Positions 33,051-41,425 of a stretch of 61,424 bases of DNA are shown in pieces (within the stretch, counting starts at the first letter, position 1; the number at the start of each line of letters is the position of its first letter). The DNA is taken from the NCBI GenBank assembly GCA_016218705.1, contig JACRDC010000064.1:1-61424 (forward strand), read 5' to 3'. The notes under the pieces were generated by a model, which did no database searches, was not told where the DNA came from, and saw only the letters and a program-made list of their open reading frames with translations. Source of the stretch: Desulfarculus sp. Lineage in GTDB: Bacteria > Desulfobacterota > Desulfarculia > Desulfarculales > Desulfarculaceae. Both the position numbers and the translations under genes were made by a program.

Positions 33051-33884
33051 ATGCATATCGTGGTCTGCCTCAAGCAGGTGCCCATGGTCAGCGAGCTGCC
33101 CTGGGACCCCAGGACAGGCCGGCTCATGCGCGGGCAGGCCGAGGGCATGATGAACCCGGCCTGCAAGCACGCCCTGGAGGCGGCCTTAAGGCTCAAGGAA
33201 GAACACGGCGGAAGCCTCACGGCGCTCTGCATGGGGCCGCCCGAGGCCGAGGAGGTCTTGCGCGAGGCCCTGGCCCTGGGCGCCGATGAGGCGGTGTTGC
33301 TCTGCGACCCGCGCCTGGCCGGGGCCGATACCCTGGCCACCTCCCACACCCTGGCCCGGGCCATCCAGGCCGTGGCCCCGGACTTTGACCTGGCGCTGTT
33401 GGGTTGCACCACCACTGACAGCGAGACGGGCCAGGTGGGGCCGCAGTTGGCCGAGGAGCTGGACCTGCCTGCCGCCTTCAACGTGGAGCACCTGGAACTC
33501 ACTGGCCGCGCGCTGACCGTGCGCCGCGTCTACGATGGCTTTCTGGAAACCCTGGAAATGGACCTGCCGGCCCTACTCACCATCACCACCCAGGAGTTCG
33601 CCCCCCGCGAGACGCCCCTGGGCGGCCTGGAGCGGGCCTTCGCCCAGGCCAGCGTGCGGGTGATGGATGCCGAGGCCATAGGCGCCAGCCTGGACCGGGT
33701 GGGCGACAAGGGCTCGGCTGGCCGCATGCTACGGGTCTATTCGCCCACGGCCCAGAAGAAATGCGTGCTGCTGACCGGGGCGGTCAAGAAGAGCGTGCAG
33801 GAACTCTTCGAACGCTATGGCGACCGCCTGGGCGGGCTCATCGGCCAGGACCTGGCCAGCGAGGAAGAAGGCCATGACCAATAG
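33051..33884 (+). CDS. etfB: Electron transfer flavoprotein beta subunit (module 2, clostridial/bifurcating-like)
   Basis: A 277-residue EtfB clearly of a different class from module 1. It begins MHIVVCLKQVPMVSELPWD, followed by TGRLMR, MNPACKHALEAAL, SLTALCMGPPEAEEVLREAL and GADTLATSHTLARAI. These segments are typical of EtfB from butyryl-CoA dehydrogenase/Etf complexes that can bifurcate electrons. The loop GCTTTDSETGQVGPQLAEEL replaces the usual GRQAIDGDTAQVGP. The real start is the ATG at 33051; the longer frame is a shadow of the dehydrogenase gene. It overlaps etfA2 by 11 bases. Bifurcation itself is an inference from class membership. Confidence 0.92.
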   Translation: MHIVVCLKQVPMVSELPWDPRTGRLMRGQAEGMMNPACKHALEAALRLKEEHGGSLTALCMGPPEAEEVLREALALGADEAVLLCDPRLAGADTLATSHTLARAIQAVAPDFDLALLGCTTTDSETGQVGPQLAEELDLPAAFNVEHLELTGRALTVRRVYDGFLETLEMDLPALLTITTQEFAPRETPLGGLERAFAQASVRVMDAEAIGASLDRVGDKGSAGRMLRVYSPTAQKKCVLLTGAVKKSVQELFERYGDRLGGLIGQDLASEEEGHDQ

Positions 33885-34872
33885 CCGCGACGTCTGGGTC
33901 TTCGGGGATTACCGCAACTACTTCCAGAATCGGGTGACCCTGCAACTGCTGGCCCGGGGCCGCGAGCTGGCCCAGGCCCAAGAGGGCGAGCTGTGCGCGG
34001 TGGTCATCGGCCACGACCTTCAGCAATGGGTTGACGAGTACGTGGCCCACGGCGCCGACCGGGTGCTGGCCCTGGACCACCCCTCCCTGACCGCCTACCA
34101 GGGCGAGACCTACACCAGCCTCTTGGTGGACCTGGCCCGGGAGCGCAAGCCCGCCGTCATCCTGGTGGGGGCCACCAGCTTCGGCCGCGAACTGGCCGCC
34201 CGCGCCGCCAAGCGCCTGGGCACCGGGCTGACCGCCGACTGCGTGGATTTGCGCCTGGACGACCAGGGCCGCCTGGTGCAGACGGCCCCCGGCTTCGGCG
34301 GCAACCTGCTGGCCGAGATCGTCATCCCCCGCCATTGGCCCCAGATGGCCACGGTGCGTCCCGGCACCTTCCAGGAACTGCCCCACGACTATGAGCGCCA
34401 GGCGCCGGTGGAGTGGCTGCCGCTGCCCGCTGGGCTAAAGCCGGAGCGTGTGCGCCTGGTCAAGAGCGAGCGCCTGGCCCCCCGCGAGCAGGCCCTGGAG
34501 ACCGCCGGCGTGGTGGTCTGCGGCGGGCGCGGCATGGGCAGCAAGAAGAAGTTCCGCAACCTGGTTGAGCTGGCGCGGCTCCTGGGCGGACAGGTGGCGG
34601 CCACCAGGCCGGTGGTCTACGCCCGCTGGTGCGAGGAGGGCGCCCTGGTGGGGCAGGCCGGCCGCCAGATCAAGCCCCAGGTGCTCTTCTCCTTCGGCGT
34701 CTCGGGGGCCATCCAGCATACCGCCGGCATCGGAGGCGCTCCCTTCATCGTGGCCGTCAACAAAAACCCCGGCGCGGTGATGATGCAGATGGCCGACGTG
34801 GGCTTGGTGGCCGACGCCAACCAGGCCTGCCTGGCCCTGATCCGCGAACTCAAGAAGCGCCTGCGCTCATGA
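33874..34872 (+). CDS. etfA: Electron transfer flavoprotein alpha subunit (module 2)
   Basis: A 332-residue EtfA partnering the preceding subunit. It opens with DVWVFGDYRNYFQNRVTLQL, has ILVGATSFGRELAARAAKRL, and a C-terminal FAD domain with VCGGRGMGSKKKFRNLVELA, FGVSGAIQHTAGIGGAPFIV and AVNKNPGAVMMQMADVGLV. The GRGMGSKKKF form is that of clostridial-type EtfA and contrasts with GRGIQDQDNL in module 1. It starts inside the etfB2 gene and its stop overlaps the next start (ATGA). No quinone oxidoreductase accompanies this module, so electrons may go to NAD/ferredoxin or to the shared membrane enzyme. Confidence 0.92.
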   Translation: MTNSRDVWVFGDYRNYFQNRVTLQLLARGRELAQAQEGELCAVVIGHDLQQWVDEYVAHGADRVLALDHPSLTAYQGETYTSLLVDLARERKPAVILVGATSFGRELAARAAKRLGTGLTADCVDLRLDDQGRLVQTAPGFGGNLLAEIVIPRHWPQMATVRPGTFQELPHDYERQAPVEWLPLPAGLKPERVRLVKSERLAPREQALETAGVVVCGGRGMGSKKKFRNLVELARLLGGQVAATRPVVYARWCEEGALVGQAGRQIKPQVLFSFGVSGAIQHTAGIGGAPFIVAVNKNPGAVMMQMADVGLVADANQACLALIRELKKRLRS

Positions 34873-35330
34873 AAATCTGGATTGACGCCGATGGCTGCCC
34901 GCGCCCGGTCAAGGACCTGGTGCTCAGGGCCTCGGAGCGCCTGCGTATCCCGGTGGTGATGGTGGCCGACCGGCCCCTGGCCCGGCAGCGCTCGCCGCTC
35001 ATCTCCAGCGTGGTGGTGCCGCGGGACATGGACAGCGCCGACCGCCACATCGTGGAGCAGGTGGACCCGGCCGACCTGGTGATAACCTCCGACCTGCCCC
35101 TGGCCGCCCTGGTGGTGGGGCGGGGGGCCACGGCCATCAATCCCCGCGGCGAGATCTACACCGAGGACAACGTGCGCGAGCGCCTGTCTTATAGGGATTT
35201 CGCCATGGCCCTGCGCGAGGCCGGCCAGGACCTGGGCGGGCCGCCGCCCTTCTCCCGCAAGGACAAGGACCGCTTCGCCTCCGCCCTGGACCGCCACCTC
35301 ACCCGCTGTAGGGCGGGTCAGCCCGGCTAG
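34869..35330 (+). CDS. YaiI/YqxD family protein (DUF188)
   Basis: A 153-residue member of the conserved YaiI/YqxD family, related to PIN/NYN-type nuclease folds. It opens MKIWIDADGCPRPVKDLVLR with the conserved Asp pair. DADIVEQ-like ADRHIVEQVDPADLVITSDL and the ATAINPRGEIYTEDNVRERL motif are diagnostic. The start overlaps the etfA2 stop. Its coupling to an Etf operon is probably incidental. The family is presumed to act on nucleic acid but no member has a firm function known to me. Confidence 0.88.
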   Translation: MKIWIDADGCPRPVKDLVLRASERLRIPVVMVADRPLARQRSPLISSVVVPRDMDSADRHIVEQVDPADLVITSDLPLAALVVGRGATAINPRGEIYTEDNVRERLSYRDFAMALREAGQDLGGPPPFSRKDKDRFASALDRHLTRCRAGQPG

Positions 35331-37150
35331 CCGCCCACCCCCACCTTCAGCCGCGCGGGCTCCGCCTGGCCCTCGTCTTGGGGCAGGCTCAGTGCCTCCA
35401 CCTGGTTTTGCAGGGCCTTCAGCTCCACCAAAAAGCGGCCCCGCTGCTCGGCGATGAACTGGCGGGCCAGGTCGCGGTAGTAGCCGATGCCCTCCAGGAG
35501 GTTCTCGCGGAAGGTGGCCAAATGGCCCTGGGGCCGGGTGGCCATGTCGTCGGAGAGCTTCTGGATGTCCTGGCTGAGTTGGTCCACATAGAGTCTGAGT
35601 TCTTGCAGGAACATGTGTGGACGGCTGCCGTCGGCGATGAGGTTGAACCGGCCGTAGATGTGCCCCACCATCTCCTCCAGGGAGGCGATGCGCTTGAACC
35701 AAATCATGTTGGGGCCGCAGCAGACGCTGGGCGTGGCCTGGCTGTCTATGCCGTAGTTGAGGGTGGCGCCGCCGGCCAGATCGTGGCACAGGCAGGCCTT
35801 GGCTAGCAACGCCTCCCGGGCCTGGTCCAGTTCCTGGCCCTGCAGGCCTTGTTGGTGCAGGCCCTCCAGCTTGCGCCGGATGTATTCGCGGGAAGCGGGG
35901 CAGATGGGCTCCGGCCCGAATTCCGTATTCAGGGCCACGAAGCGCTTGGGGCAGGGGCTGCCGGGCGTGCCCTGGTGGATGCGGCGGCGCTTGGCCTCCT
36001 CGCTGGCCGAGGTGTTCAGGCTCCAGAAGGGCACGCCGAGCGGCGAGCTCTGGCTCAGGTAGATGTCGCCCTCCTGGGCCTGTGTCAGCTTTTGCAGATG
36101 GGCCTGGTCCACGTTGGTGGCCTCGGGCACCAGCAGGAAGGGGCTGCCCCAGCCGGCGGAGTCTAGGTGGTAGTGCCGGAGCAGGAACTCGTGCTCCTGG
36201 GCGGTGCCGATGCCGCCTTGGGCGGTGACGCGCACCTGGGGCGGCTCTGGCGCCGCGGGCCGGCCCAGCTCGCGCAGGGCCTTCTGGTAGACCTCCATCA
36301 CCGTCTGCACCAGTTCCTGCTTCTTCTGCCTGAACTCCTCCAGCACCGGCCCCAGCAGATGGCCCAGGGTGGTGAAGGCGTGGCCGCCGCAGTTGACCCC
36401 CGACTCGATACGGTACTCGCTGACCCACAGGCCCTGCTTGGCCAGGAACTTGCCTTGGATCAGGGCCGAGCGGAACTCGCTGACCTTGAGGGTGATCTGC
36501 TTCTTGATCTGGGCGCCCTCGTCCTGCATGAAGTCATCGAACTTGGCGGCGTAGGTGTAGAGCCGGCGGTTGATGCCCGCCGAGAAAACCAGGGCCGAGC
36601 GCAGGGTGCTCTTGGCGTAACCGCGCAGGGCGCTCATGGCGTCGGCGAACTCGGGCGCCTGCTTCTGGCCGCCCTGGTAGGCGTCGCGGTCCAGCTTGGT
36701 CATGATGTTGACGTCAATGGAGCCGGGCAGGGCGCGGGCGCGCAGCTCCTCCTGGCGGCGGGCCTTGTCATCCGGGTCGTTGGCGGCCAGCATGCCGCGG
36801 TAGGCCTGCTTCAGGTCCGACTCGGGTAGCAGCTCATAGTAGCGGGTGATCTCGCTGCCGGGCTCAAAGGGCGAGGCCCGCAACGTCCTGACCTGCTCGG
36901 CCACCACATCGTCCAGCAGGTCCAGGTAGGCGGTGATGCGCCGGGCGCGGGAGTCTTCCTCGCTGGCGGCGATGGCCGCGTAGGGCCGGCCCAGGCGCTG
37001 GCAATGAAAGCGGCGCACCTGCTCAATGAGCACGTCGTCCACCAGGGAGACCACCGAGGAGATGCCGTACCTGGCCACCTTGAGAGGGGTGTCTATGGTG
37101 AAGCCGGTGCCCATGACGGGGATGTGGAAGCTATGGGGCTGGCTGGACAT
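35327..37150 (-). CDS. Conserved protein of unknown function (607 residues), possibly a FMN-dependent TIM barrel
   Basis: Large cytoplasmic protein without membrane segments. The N-terminus IPVMGTGFTIDTPLKVARYG and the stretch VRVTAQGGIGTAQEHEFLLR, followed by GWGSPFLLVPEATNVD, resemble the opening strand and phosphate-binding region of nitronate-monooxygenase/IMP-dehydrogenase-like flavin barrels. The C-terminal third has several cysteines (PGSPCPKRF, PICPASREY, KACLCHDLAGG, SVCCGPNMIWF) that could bind a metal or cluster. I do not recognise a named family. Its stop overlaps that of the convergent YaiI gene. The ribosome binding site at 37150 is weak. Confidence 0.75.
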   Translation of the reverse strand: MSSQPHSFHIPVMGTGFTIDTPLKVARYGISSVVSLVDDVLIEQVRRFHCQRLGRPYAAIAASEEDSRARRITAYLDLLDDVVAEQVRTLRASPFEPGSEITRYYELLPESDLKQAYRGMLAANDPDDKARRQEELRARALPGSIDVNIMTKLDRDAYQGGQKQAPEFADAMSALRGYAKSTLRSALVFSAGINRRLYTYAAKFDDFMQDEGAQIKKQITLKVSEFRSALIQGKFLAKQGLWVSEYRIESGVNCGGHAFTTLGHLLGPVLEEFRQKKQELVQTVMEVYQKALRELGRPAAPEPPQVRVTAQGGIGTAQEHEFLLRHYHLDSAGWGSPFLLVPEATNVDQAHLQKLTQAQEGDIYLSQSSPLGVPFWSLNTSASEEAKRRRIHQGTPGSPCPKRFVALNTEFGPEPICPASREYIRRKLEGLHQQGLQGQELDQAREALLAKACLCHDLAGGATLNYGIDSQATPSVCCGPNMIWFKRIASLEEMVGHIYGRFNLIADGSRPHMFLQELRLYVDQLSQDIQKLSDDMATRPQGHLATFRENLLEGIGYYRDLARQFIAEQRGRFLVELKALQNQVEALSLPQDEGQAEPARLKVGVGG

Positions 37151-37328
37151 GATGGCGCGCTCGCAATGCTGGCGTTGACGAAAGGGCCACGAGCCGCGCC
37201 GGCCTTGGCAGGGGTACCCATCCCGCGCAAGGCTGGTCCGGCCAATGAATGAGCTTCATAGTGTACCAGAGATTGGGCCGGACGGTGGATATATTTGCCT
37301 GGCCGTCTGGCCACCTGGCCCAGGGGGG

Positions 37329-38786
37329 CTAGCCGGGGGGCGGCGCGCAGGCGCGCCCCTTGAGGTTGAAGAACAGGCGTAGGCCCTTGCGCACCCGCTC
37401 GCTGAACAGCTTGGGCGCCAGCACGCTACCGGCCAGGCGCTTGTTGATCTCGCCCAGGGTGGGATAGGGGTGCACGGCCCCGGCCAAGGTGGAGAGCTTG
37501 AGCCCGCCGCCCAGGGCGGCCACCCATTCGTTGAGGAGCTCGCCGGCGCGCGGACCCAGAATCTGCACCCCCAGGGGGCGCTCGCGTTGATCCAGCAGAA
37601 GCTTGATGCGGCCCCAGGCCTGCCCCTCGGCCAGGGCGCGGTCATTGGCGCCAAAATCCTCGCTCCACACCTGGTAGGCGATCTTGGCGGCGCGGGCCTG
37701 CTTCTCGTTGAGACCGATGGAGGCCAGCTCGGGGTCGCTGTAGGTGCACCAGGGCATGAATGTGTAGTCGGCCCGGCGCGGCAGGCGCAGCACGGCGTTG
37801 GTCAAGGCCACCCCGGCCTCGTAGCCGGCGGCATGGGTGAACTGGAAGGCCCCGGTGACGTCGCCGGCCCCGAAGATATGCCTCTGGCTGGTGCGCAGGC
37901 GGTTGTCCAGCTTGAGGCCCTTGGCATCGTGCTCCACGCCGGCGGCCTCCAGCCCCAGGCCCTCCAGGTTGGGCGCCCGCCCCAGGGCCACCAGGAGGTG
38001 CTGGGCGCTCAGGCGGCGCTCGCCTTGCTCGCCGCGGATGGTCAGCTCGCGTTTTTGCCCCAGGTCGCGGGCGGCCAGGGTCTGGGCGTTCAGGATCACC
38101 TCCACGCCCTCCTCGCGCAGGCGTTCCAGCAACAGGCCGGCCAAGTCGGGGTCGTCGTTGGAGAGTATCTGGCCGCTGCGCTGCACCACCGTCACCCGCG
38201 AGCCCAGGCGATTAAAGGCCTGGGCCATCTCGATGGCGATGGGACCGGCCCCCAGCACCAAGAGCGATTCGGGCAGGCTCTCCAGAGAGAATACCTCCTG
38301 GTTGGTCAGGTAGGGCGTCTGCTCCAGGCCGGGCACCGGCGCCGGGGCTGGACGCGAGCCGGTGGCGATGAGCCAGTAGCGGGCGGCCAGGCGCCGGCCT
38401 TCCAGGTCCACGCAGTGCTCGTCCGCGAAGCGGGCCTGGCCGATCTCCACCCTGACACCCAGGCCGCAGAAGCGCTCCAGCGAGTCGTGGGCCTGGATGG
38501 TGGCGATAACCTCGCGGATGCGCGCGGCGACCTGCGCGAAGTCCACCGGCGGGGCCTCAACCGCCGGCAGGCCGTAGCGCGCGGCCTGGCGCATTTGGTG
38601 GTACACCCGCGCGCTCTTTATCAGGGTCTTGCTGGGCACGCAACCGAAGTGCAGGCAGTCGCCGCCCAGGCTGGGCCGGCGTTCGATGAGGATGGTCTTG
38701 GCCCCCAACTGGGCCGCGCCGGCGGCCATGGTCAGGCCGGCGGCCCCGCCGCCCAGGATGCCAACGTCGTATTCAAAGCTGGCCAT
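37329..38786 (-). CDS. Pyridine nucleotide-disulfide oxidoreductase (mercuric reductase-like)
   Basis: A 485-residue class I flavoprotein with the FAD motif GILGGGAAGLTMAAGAAQLG, the redox disulfide in GGDCLHFGCVPSK, a second nucleotide motif LLVLGAGPIAIEMAQAF, the T-x-x-IFGAGDV region (RHIFGAGDVTG), and a C-terminal dimer domain with the His-Glu pair in VHPYPTLGEI. There is no N-terminal metal-binding domain and no C-terminal vicinal cysteine pair, so true mercuric reductase activity is unlikely. The ATG at 38786 has GGAGGTGG upstream. Such relatives serve as thiol, CoA-disulfide or lipoamide-type reductases; the substrate is unknown. Confidence 0.85.
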   Translation of the reverse strand: MASFEYDVGILGGGAAGLTMAAGAAQLGAKTILIERRPSLGGDCLHFGCVPSKTLIKSARVYHQMRQAARYGLPAVEAPPVDFAQVAARIREVIATIQAHDSLERFCGLGVRVEIGQARFADEHCVDLEGRRLAARYWLIATGSRPAPAPVPGLEQTPYLTNQEVFSLESLPESLLVLGAGPIAIEMAQAFNRLGSRVTVVQRSGQILSNDDPDLAGLLLERLREEGVEVILNAQTLAARDLGQKRELTIRGEQGERRLSAQHLLVALGRAPNLEGLGLEAAGVEHDAKGLKLDNRLRTSQRHIFGAGDVTGAFQFTHAAGYEAGVALTNAVLRLPRRADYTFMPWCTYSDPELASIGLNEKQARAAKIAYQVWSEDFGANDRALAEGQAWGRIKLLLDQRERPLGVQILGPRAGELLNEWVAALGGGLKLSTLAGAVHPYPTLGEINKRLAGSVLAPKLFSERVRKGLRLFFNLKGRACAPPPG

Positions 38787-38883
38787 GCCGCCCACCTCCG
38801 CCGCCTGTGTGGATGCCTGCATCCATGCTAGCAGATGGGCGGGCGCCTGGCGGGGAAAAGGCGCGCGGCGAGGCGGGGGCCGC

Positions 38884-39041
38884 TAGGAGCCTGTCGGAGT
38901 AATACGCAGACAGGCGCCTAGGGCGGGCCAGGACGGCCCGCCCGAAATTCCGCCAAATTCCTATTTGGCGGAATTTCGGAAGCTTGCCAAAATTTACTTT
39001 TGGCAAGCGCCAAGAGGAGAAAGCCATGGATGGCTTTCTCC
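38884..39041. repeat. Hairpin-string repeat, copy B2 (reverse orientation)
   Basis: The same five hairpins as copy B1 in inverse order: TAGGAGCCTGTC with 38909-38920 (one mismatch); GGGCGGGCC with 38935-38943; CGAAATTCCGCCAAAT with 38963-38978; GCTTGCCAAAA with 38998-39008; and GGAGAAAGCC with 39032-39041 (loop ATGGAT, the reverse of ATCCAT). Read on the minus strand, it starts 10 bases after the stop codon of the UPF0280 gene, just as B1 starts 8 bases after nifS. Confidence 0.85.
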
Positions 39042-39050
39042 GACACACTC

Positions 39051-39914
39051 CTAGACCCGGCGCGCCAGCAGGCCGCCGCCGGCCTGGCGGGTGATGACCA
39101 GCTTGCGCCCCGAGACGCTGAAGTGGGCGCCCACCAGAGGCAGGGCCAGGAGCAGGCGGCGGGCCAGGGCCTCGCCGCCGGCCAGGGCCTGGGCCGCCTC
39201 GTCATCGCTGAGCGCGTCCACGTGGGTGGTGACCATGAACTCGGGCACGTCGGTGTTAGGGTCAAGTTCACGGGCCGGCACCCGCGTCACCCTGGGCGAG
39301 TCCACCCGGCAGGCCCCGGCCAGCACCGTGGCCGCCGCGTCGGCCAAGGCCCCGTCCGCGCCCCACACCGCCACCTGCTCGGCCACGCCCGGGCTGAAGC
39401 TGCGCCCCGGCCAACCACTGGTGGCCACCCCGCCCACGCCGTCGCCGCCGCGCAGGCTGAGCTGGTGCCCCAACGGTCCGCCCGGGAACAGCGGCAGCCC
39501 CACGAGCAACCGCCGCCCCAGCGCCAGCCGTAGCGCCAGGTCGCCGCCGTTGTTCACCACCACCTTGTCGGCGCCCAGGTTCCAGGCCGCTTGCGCCACC
39601 TGGCCGGCCACGGCCCCGGCCACGGCGGCCAGGGGCGTCAGGCGCACCCCGCTGGCCAGGGCAACCTGGCGGCAGGCCTCGGCAGCCGCGGCCACCACCG
39701 CTGGCCTGCGTCCCCGCCGGGGCAGGTCCAGGACATCCAGTTTGAGGTAATGCTGGAAGTCGGCCAACTGGGCCAGGAGTTGCAGGGCGTGGGCCGCCGC
39801 CTTGGCCGCCATCACCGGCCTGGGCTTGCCGCCGGCCCAGGCCCGCACCGAGAGCGTCATGGGCCCCCAGTCCACCACCACCAGGTCAGGGCGCAGGACC
39901 CTTATGGGCTCCAT
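39051..39914 (-). CDS. UPF0280 family protein (ApbE-like fold)
   Basis: A 287-residue protein matching the UPF0280 family, distantly related to the flavin transferase ApbE. Visible ApbE-like elements are TPLAAVAGAVAGQVAQAA (93-110), VVVNNGGDLAL (121-125 NNGGD), GVATSGWPG (164-167 ATSG) and the ADAAATVLAGA block (191-201). The ATG at 39914 lies 13 bases inside the preceding 6-hydroxynicotinate reductase-like gene, so the two are co-translated. The E. barkeri reductase carries a covalently bound flavin. A transferase-like partner made with it could attach that flavin; this is inference. It is the last gene of the leftward catabolic operon. Confidence 0.85.
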   Translation of the reverse strand: MEPIRVLRPDLVVVDWGPMTLSVRAWAGGKPRPVMAAKAAAHALQLLAQLADFQHYLKLDVLDLPRRGRRPAVVAAAAEACRQVALASGVRLTPLAAVAGAVAGQVAQAAWNLGADKVVVNNGGDLALRLALGRRLLVGLPLFPGGPLGHQLSLRGGDGVGGVATSGWPGRSFSPGVAEQVAVWGADGALADAAATVLAGACRVDSPRVTRVPARELDPNTDVPEFMVTTHVDALSDDEAAQALAGGEALARRLLLALPLVGAHFSVSGRKLVITRQAGGGLLARRV

Positions 39915-41425
39915 GTTTTGGGCTCGTGGGCCGGGAAGGGCTTCATGGCCGCCACGTGACCGCCCATGGCCCGGTAGTCCACTAGGCGCATGGTGTACTC
40001 CAGGGGGCATACGGTGGCCGGCGTGGGCACCCAGGTGAAGCTGCCCGGCCGCACCCGCTCCACGTCCACGTAGAAGGTGATGCCGCCTCCCGGCAGCACG
40101 AAGACCGGCGCCCCGCCCACGGTCAGGGTGGCCTGGCCGGCATGCACGGCCTTGGTCAGGCGCAGGGGATAGCGGGCCACTCCGGCCCGCGCCGACCCGC
40201 CGGCCCCGCCCACGTACACCGCCGAGACCCGCGAGTGCTGGCAGGTCTCGGCGATGGCCGCCAGGGCTTCGCTGGCCGCCGGGGTCAGGGGGATGGGGTG
40301 GTACTGGCCGTCGGCCCCCAACTCGAAAAGGGCCGCCCGCTCGCCGGTGGTCTCGGTGATGAACAAGGTTCTGCCCACCGGCGTGCGGGCGATATCTATG
40401 TTGGCGATGATCTGGAGCGGGTCCGTGATGTCGGTGCCGCCCCAGCCCTGGCCCGGCCGGCCAAAATAGCGGCCCGGCGTGGAGCGCTGGAAGCACAGCT
40501 CCAGGCCTAGGGGCTCAAGCCCCAGGCAGCGGCCAGCGGCGTGATGGCTGAACAGACTGGTGATGTGGGCGTCGAGGACGATCACCTCGTCGGCGGCCTT
40601 CTGCAGAAACGGCGCGAAGAGGCCCGCCGTGGCCGAGCCGCAGCCCACGCGCATGCGCCCGGCGCGCTGGCCGTTAATCACGGGCGCCTCGCCCACGCGC
40701 ACCTCCAGGCTGGCCCCGCCGCGCACCTTTAGCCTGATGCTCTCGCGGTTGGCGATGGCCGCCACGGCTCGCGCCGCCGCGAAGCCGTGCTTGCCGGTGA
40801 GCCGGTTGACCCCGCCCAGGGCCAGGATCTTGGAGCCGTACTCCTCGGTCTCCACCATGCCCACGGGCCGGCCCTCGAAGGTGACGATATCCCCCTCCTG
40901 GCCCAGGTGCAGGTCTGTGTCCACCTTCACCTTGACCCCGGAGTAGGAAAGCGGCGCCTCGGTGACCGCCGTGACCACCTCCACGCCGTCGCGCGCCGAG
41001 GTGACGATGTAGGGCGCGGGCACGTAGTCGGGGTAGGTGCCGCCAGCGCCGATGGCGGTAATCAGCGGCCTGGCCAGCAGAGGGTCAGCCAGCGGCCCTA
41101 CCTGGTCTTGCACCTGGGCGTAGGTCAGGGGCAGCATGCCCCGCTCCAGACGGCCATCCTGGTTGCGGTAGCGGCGGCAGGCCCCGGTCAGGCCCGGCGG
41201 CACCCGGCAGCCCACCGGGCAGGCCGCGCAGGCCAGCACGCCCGGGGCCAGGGGCTCCTCCTGCTCGCTCACCGCCCCGGCTGGGCAGACCTTGAGGCAG
41301 GTGCGGCAGAGCACGCAGCCCTCGGCGATGCGGGCCTTCTTGTCCTTGAGGGCGATGACGCCCAGGGGGCAGTCACGCACGCAGGTGCCGCAGCCGGTGC
41401 AGGCCTGGGCGTCTATACGCATCAT
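39902..41425 (-). CDS. 6-hydroxynicotinate reductase-like FeS flavoprotein
   Basis: Expected to reduce 6-hydroxynicotinate to 1,4,5,6-tetrahydro-6-oxonicotinate with ferredoxin. The 507-residue protein opens with two [4Fe-4S] motifs (Cys9, 12, 15, 19 and Cys37, 40, 43, 47), followed by four more cysteines (66, 69, 73, 83) that could hold one [2Fe-2S] cluster. That set equals the cofactor content reported for the E. barkeri enzyme. The large C-terminal part has no familiar fold but includes FITETTGERAALFEL and LPGGGITFYVDVERV. The start overlaps the molybdenum-subunit stop (ATGA). Related proteins are widely annotated this way, so substrate identity rests on the enamidase nearby. Confidence 0.82.
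   Translation of the reverse strand: MMRIDAQACTGCGTCVRDCPLGVIALKDKKARIAEGCVLCRTCLKVCPAGAVSEQEEPLAPGVLACAACPVGCRVPPGLTGACRRYRNQDGRLERGMLPLTYAQVQDQVGPLADPLLARPLITAIGAGGTYPDYVPAPYIVTSARDGVEVVTAVTEAPLSYSGVKVKVDTDLHLGQEGDIVTFEGRPVGMVETEEYGSKILALGGVNRLTGKHGFAAARAVAAIANRESIRLKVRGGASLEVRVGEAPVINGQRAGRMRVGCGSATAGLFAPFLQKAADEVIVLDAHITSLFSHHAAGRCLGLEPLGLELCFQRSTPGRYFGRPGQGWGGTDITDPLQIIANIDIARTPVGRTLFITETTGERAALFELGADGQYHPIPLTPAASEALAAIAETCQHSRVSAVYVGGAGGSARAGVARYPLRLTKAVHAGQATLTVGGAPVFVLPGGGITFYVDVERVRPGSFTWVPTPATVCPLEYTMRLVDYRAMGGHVAAMKPFPAHEPKTWSP

Noticed and set aside
37329-38786. True mercuric reductase and a mercury-resistance island
   Set aside because: There is no N-terminal heavy-metal domain, no C-terminal cysteine pair and no mer neighbours.
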